Positions 63,434-64,000 of a stretch of 64,000 nt of DNA are shown piece after piece. The position numbers were made by a program, and so were the translations under genes. Positions within the stretch are counted from its first letter, which is position 1. Each line of letters opens with the position of its first letter. The stretch is taken from positions 1 through 64,000 of the forward strand of contig CP112999.1 of assembly GCA_026625165.1 (NCBI GenBank), in the 5' to 3' direction. This DNA comes from Methanoregula sp. (GTDB taxonomy: Archaea > Halobacteriota > Methanomicrobia > Methanomicrobiales > Methanospirillaceae). Under the pieces are notes generated by a model that was given only the letters and a program-made list of their open reading frames with translations, was not told where the DNA came from and did not search any database.

Positions 63434-64000
63434 TCATTTTATTAATATTCCAGCGATTGTTAAAATTAATGGAATGACGATAATCGTAATTATTGTATAA
63501 AGTGAATCACGTTTCCTTTTTTCAGATTGCCCATAATCTGGACCTGTATTTAGCTCAACACTTGGATATAAATCTGAAATTTTATCAGAAATATAGAATG
63601 CAGGCCCCATTCCCCCTAATAAAGATCCAAATATAAGAATTGGAACAATTGAAATTTTAATGAGGTTTTTTACATTATCGGATATGGTAATATTTTGGAC
63701 AGGTGTGTGGGAGAGATAAAAATAAAAATCCCAGAAAAGAGACGAAACCCCGATAAGGATAATTCCACAAATAAAACTTAATACTATTGTTATTGGAATT
63801 TTATATTCTTTAAAAACACTAGATTGTTTTTGAAAAGAATCAACTGCTTCTTTTAATGAATTAAATAGACCATTAACCTTTACTTTATCTAAACCAGCGA
63901 TATCAAAATAATTGTAGGAGCCACAATACTTTGCATGATTTAAATTCACTGAAATATCTAAATTTGATGAATTAAATTGTATTTCAAATGATGAGATTTT
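63434..64000 (-). CDS. Membrane protein, incomplete at the window edge
   Basis: The frame has no stop between 63434 and the window end. A GTG at 63949 could start it, but 17 further in-frame codons (including FEIQFNSSNLDISVNLNHAK across the GTG) look like protein and reach base 64000. The gene thus probably continues outside. The visible part has three hydrophobic helices: IPITIVLSFICGIILIGVSS, ISIVPILIFGSLLGGMGPAF and ITIIVIPLILTIAGILI. No family is recognised. It is AT-rich like the DUF4209-like gene and convergent with the hsdS remnant. Confidence 0.7.
   Translation of the reverse strand, partial: KISSFEIQFNSSNLDISVNLNHAKYCGSYNYFDIAGLDKVKVNGLFNSLKEAVDSFQKQSSVFKEYKIPITIVLSFICGIILIGVSSLFWDFYFYLSHTPVQNITISDNVKNLIKISIVPILIFGSLLGGMGPAFYISDKISDLYPSVELNTGPDYGQSEKRKRDSLYTIITIIVIPLILTIAGILIK

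Noticed and set aside
1-64000. CRISPR array, tRNA or rRNA genes
   Set aside because: Intergenic intervals were read for regularly spaced repeats and cloverleaf-like sequence, and none was found. A covariance-model scan would settle missed short RNAs.

Overview
The window reads as a chromosomal segment of a methanogenic archaeon of the order Methanomicrobiales, most like the Methanoregula group. This is inferred from gene content, not from any database search. The pointers are an Orc1/Cdc6 initiator beside origin-type repeats, the small subunit of the archaeal family D DNA polymerase, a coenzyme F420 gene (cofH), a complete Mbh-type membrane-bound [NiFe] hydrogenase, a Cys-rich DUF2769 protein, archaeal-style phosphate regulators and TATA-type promoters. 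Most of the window is moderately GC-rich; the first 0.86 kb and the last 2.6 kb are clearly AT-rich.

Layout. 1-862 is an AT-rich probable replication origin with ORB-like boxes, followed by orc1/cdc6, an Lrp regulator and an aminotransferase. 4.0-8.2 kb is a tight biosynthetic run: purA, a Trm112-like zinc protein, an unknown membrane protein, cbiB, pdxS and pdxT. 8.3-12.4 kb holds small conserved genes: DUF504, a methyltransferase, DUF2769, a frameshifted ATPase, DUF3795 and an AlkD-like protein. 12.5-16.2 kb is a translationally coupled amino-acid decarboxylase and APC antiporter pair. 16.4-19.0 kb encodes secreted lipoproteins, two of them repeat or propeller proteins. 19.5-24.9 kb has small membrane proteins, a flavodoxin, an HTH-PAS protein and HEAT and TPR proteins. 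25.0-27.1 kb is a membrane pyrophosphatase.

27.6-35.7 kb is a 14-gene mbhA-N operon in the same order as the Pyrococcus Mbh: an Mrp-like Na+/H+ antiporter module, then the hydrogenase module. A hydrogenase maturation protease lies just beyond it, next to DNA polymerase D small subunit and signal peptidase. 39.0-44.8 kb is a phosphate regulon: AbrB-PhoU regulator, pstS, a fused pstC-pstA, pstB, phoU and a remnant of a Pit permease. 45.1-53.8 kb carries DUF1805, cofH, a multi-PAS histidine kinase with a decayed copy beside it, an FMN-binding protein, an iron-sulfur flavoprotein, a GIY-YIG protein, an MBL hydrolase, thiC and a LEA14-like protein. 53.9-57.1 kb has a GDP-mannose-forming enzyme and asparagine synthetase.

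57.3-64.0 kb is an accessory, defence-like region. It has a type I restriction hsdR and a mosaic hsdS, then an AT-rich convergent gene encoding a 621-residue protein with a DUF4209-like C-terminus and an RX4H (HEPN-type) motif. A detached hsdS 3' end and an incomplete membrane-protein gene follow. The 621-residue gene lies between two direct copies of the hsdS 3' end. This is the strongest candidate here for an under-described system: a possible RNase-type abortive gene lodged in a type I restriction locus, in the manner of PrrC. No hsdM is visible in the window. No tRNA, rRNA, CRISPR array or insertion sequence was recognised.
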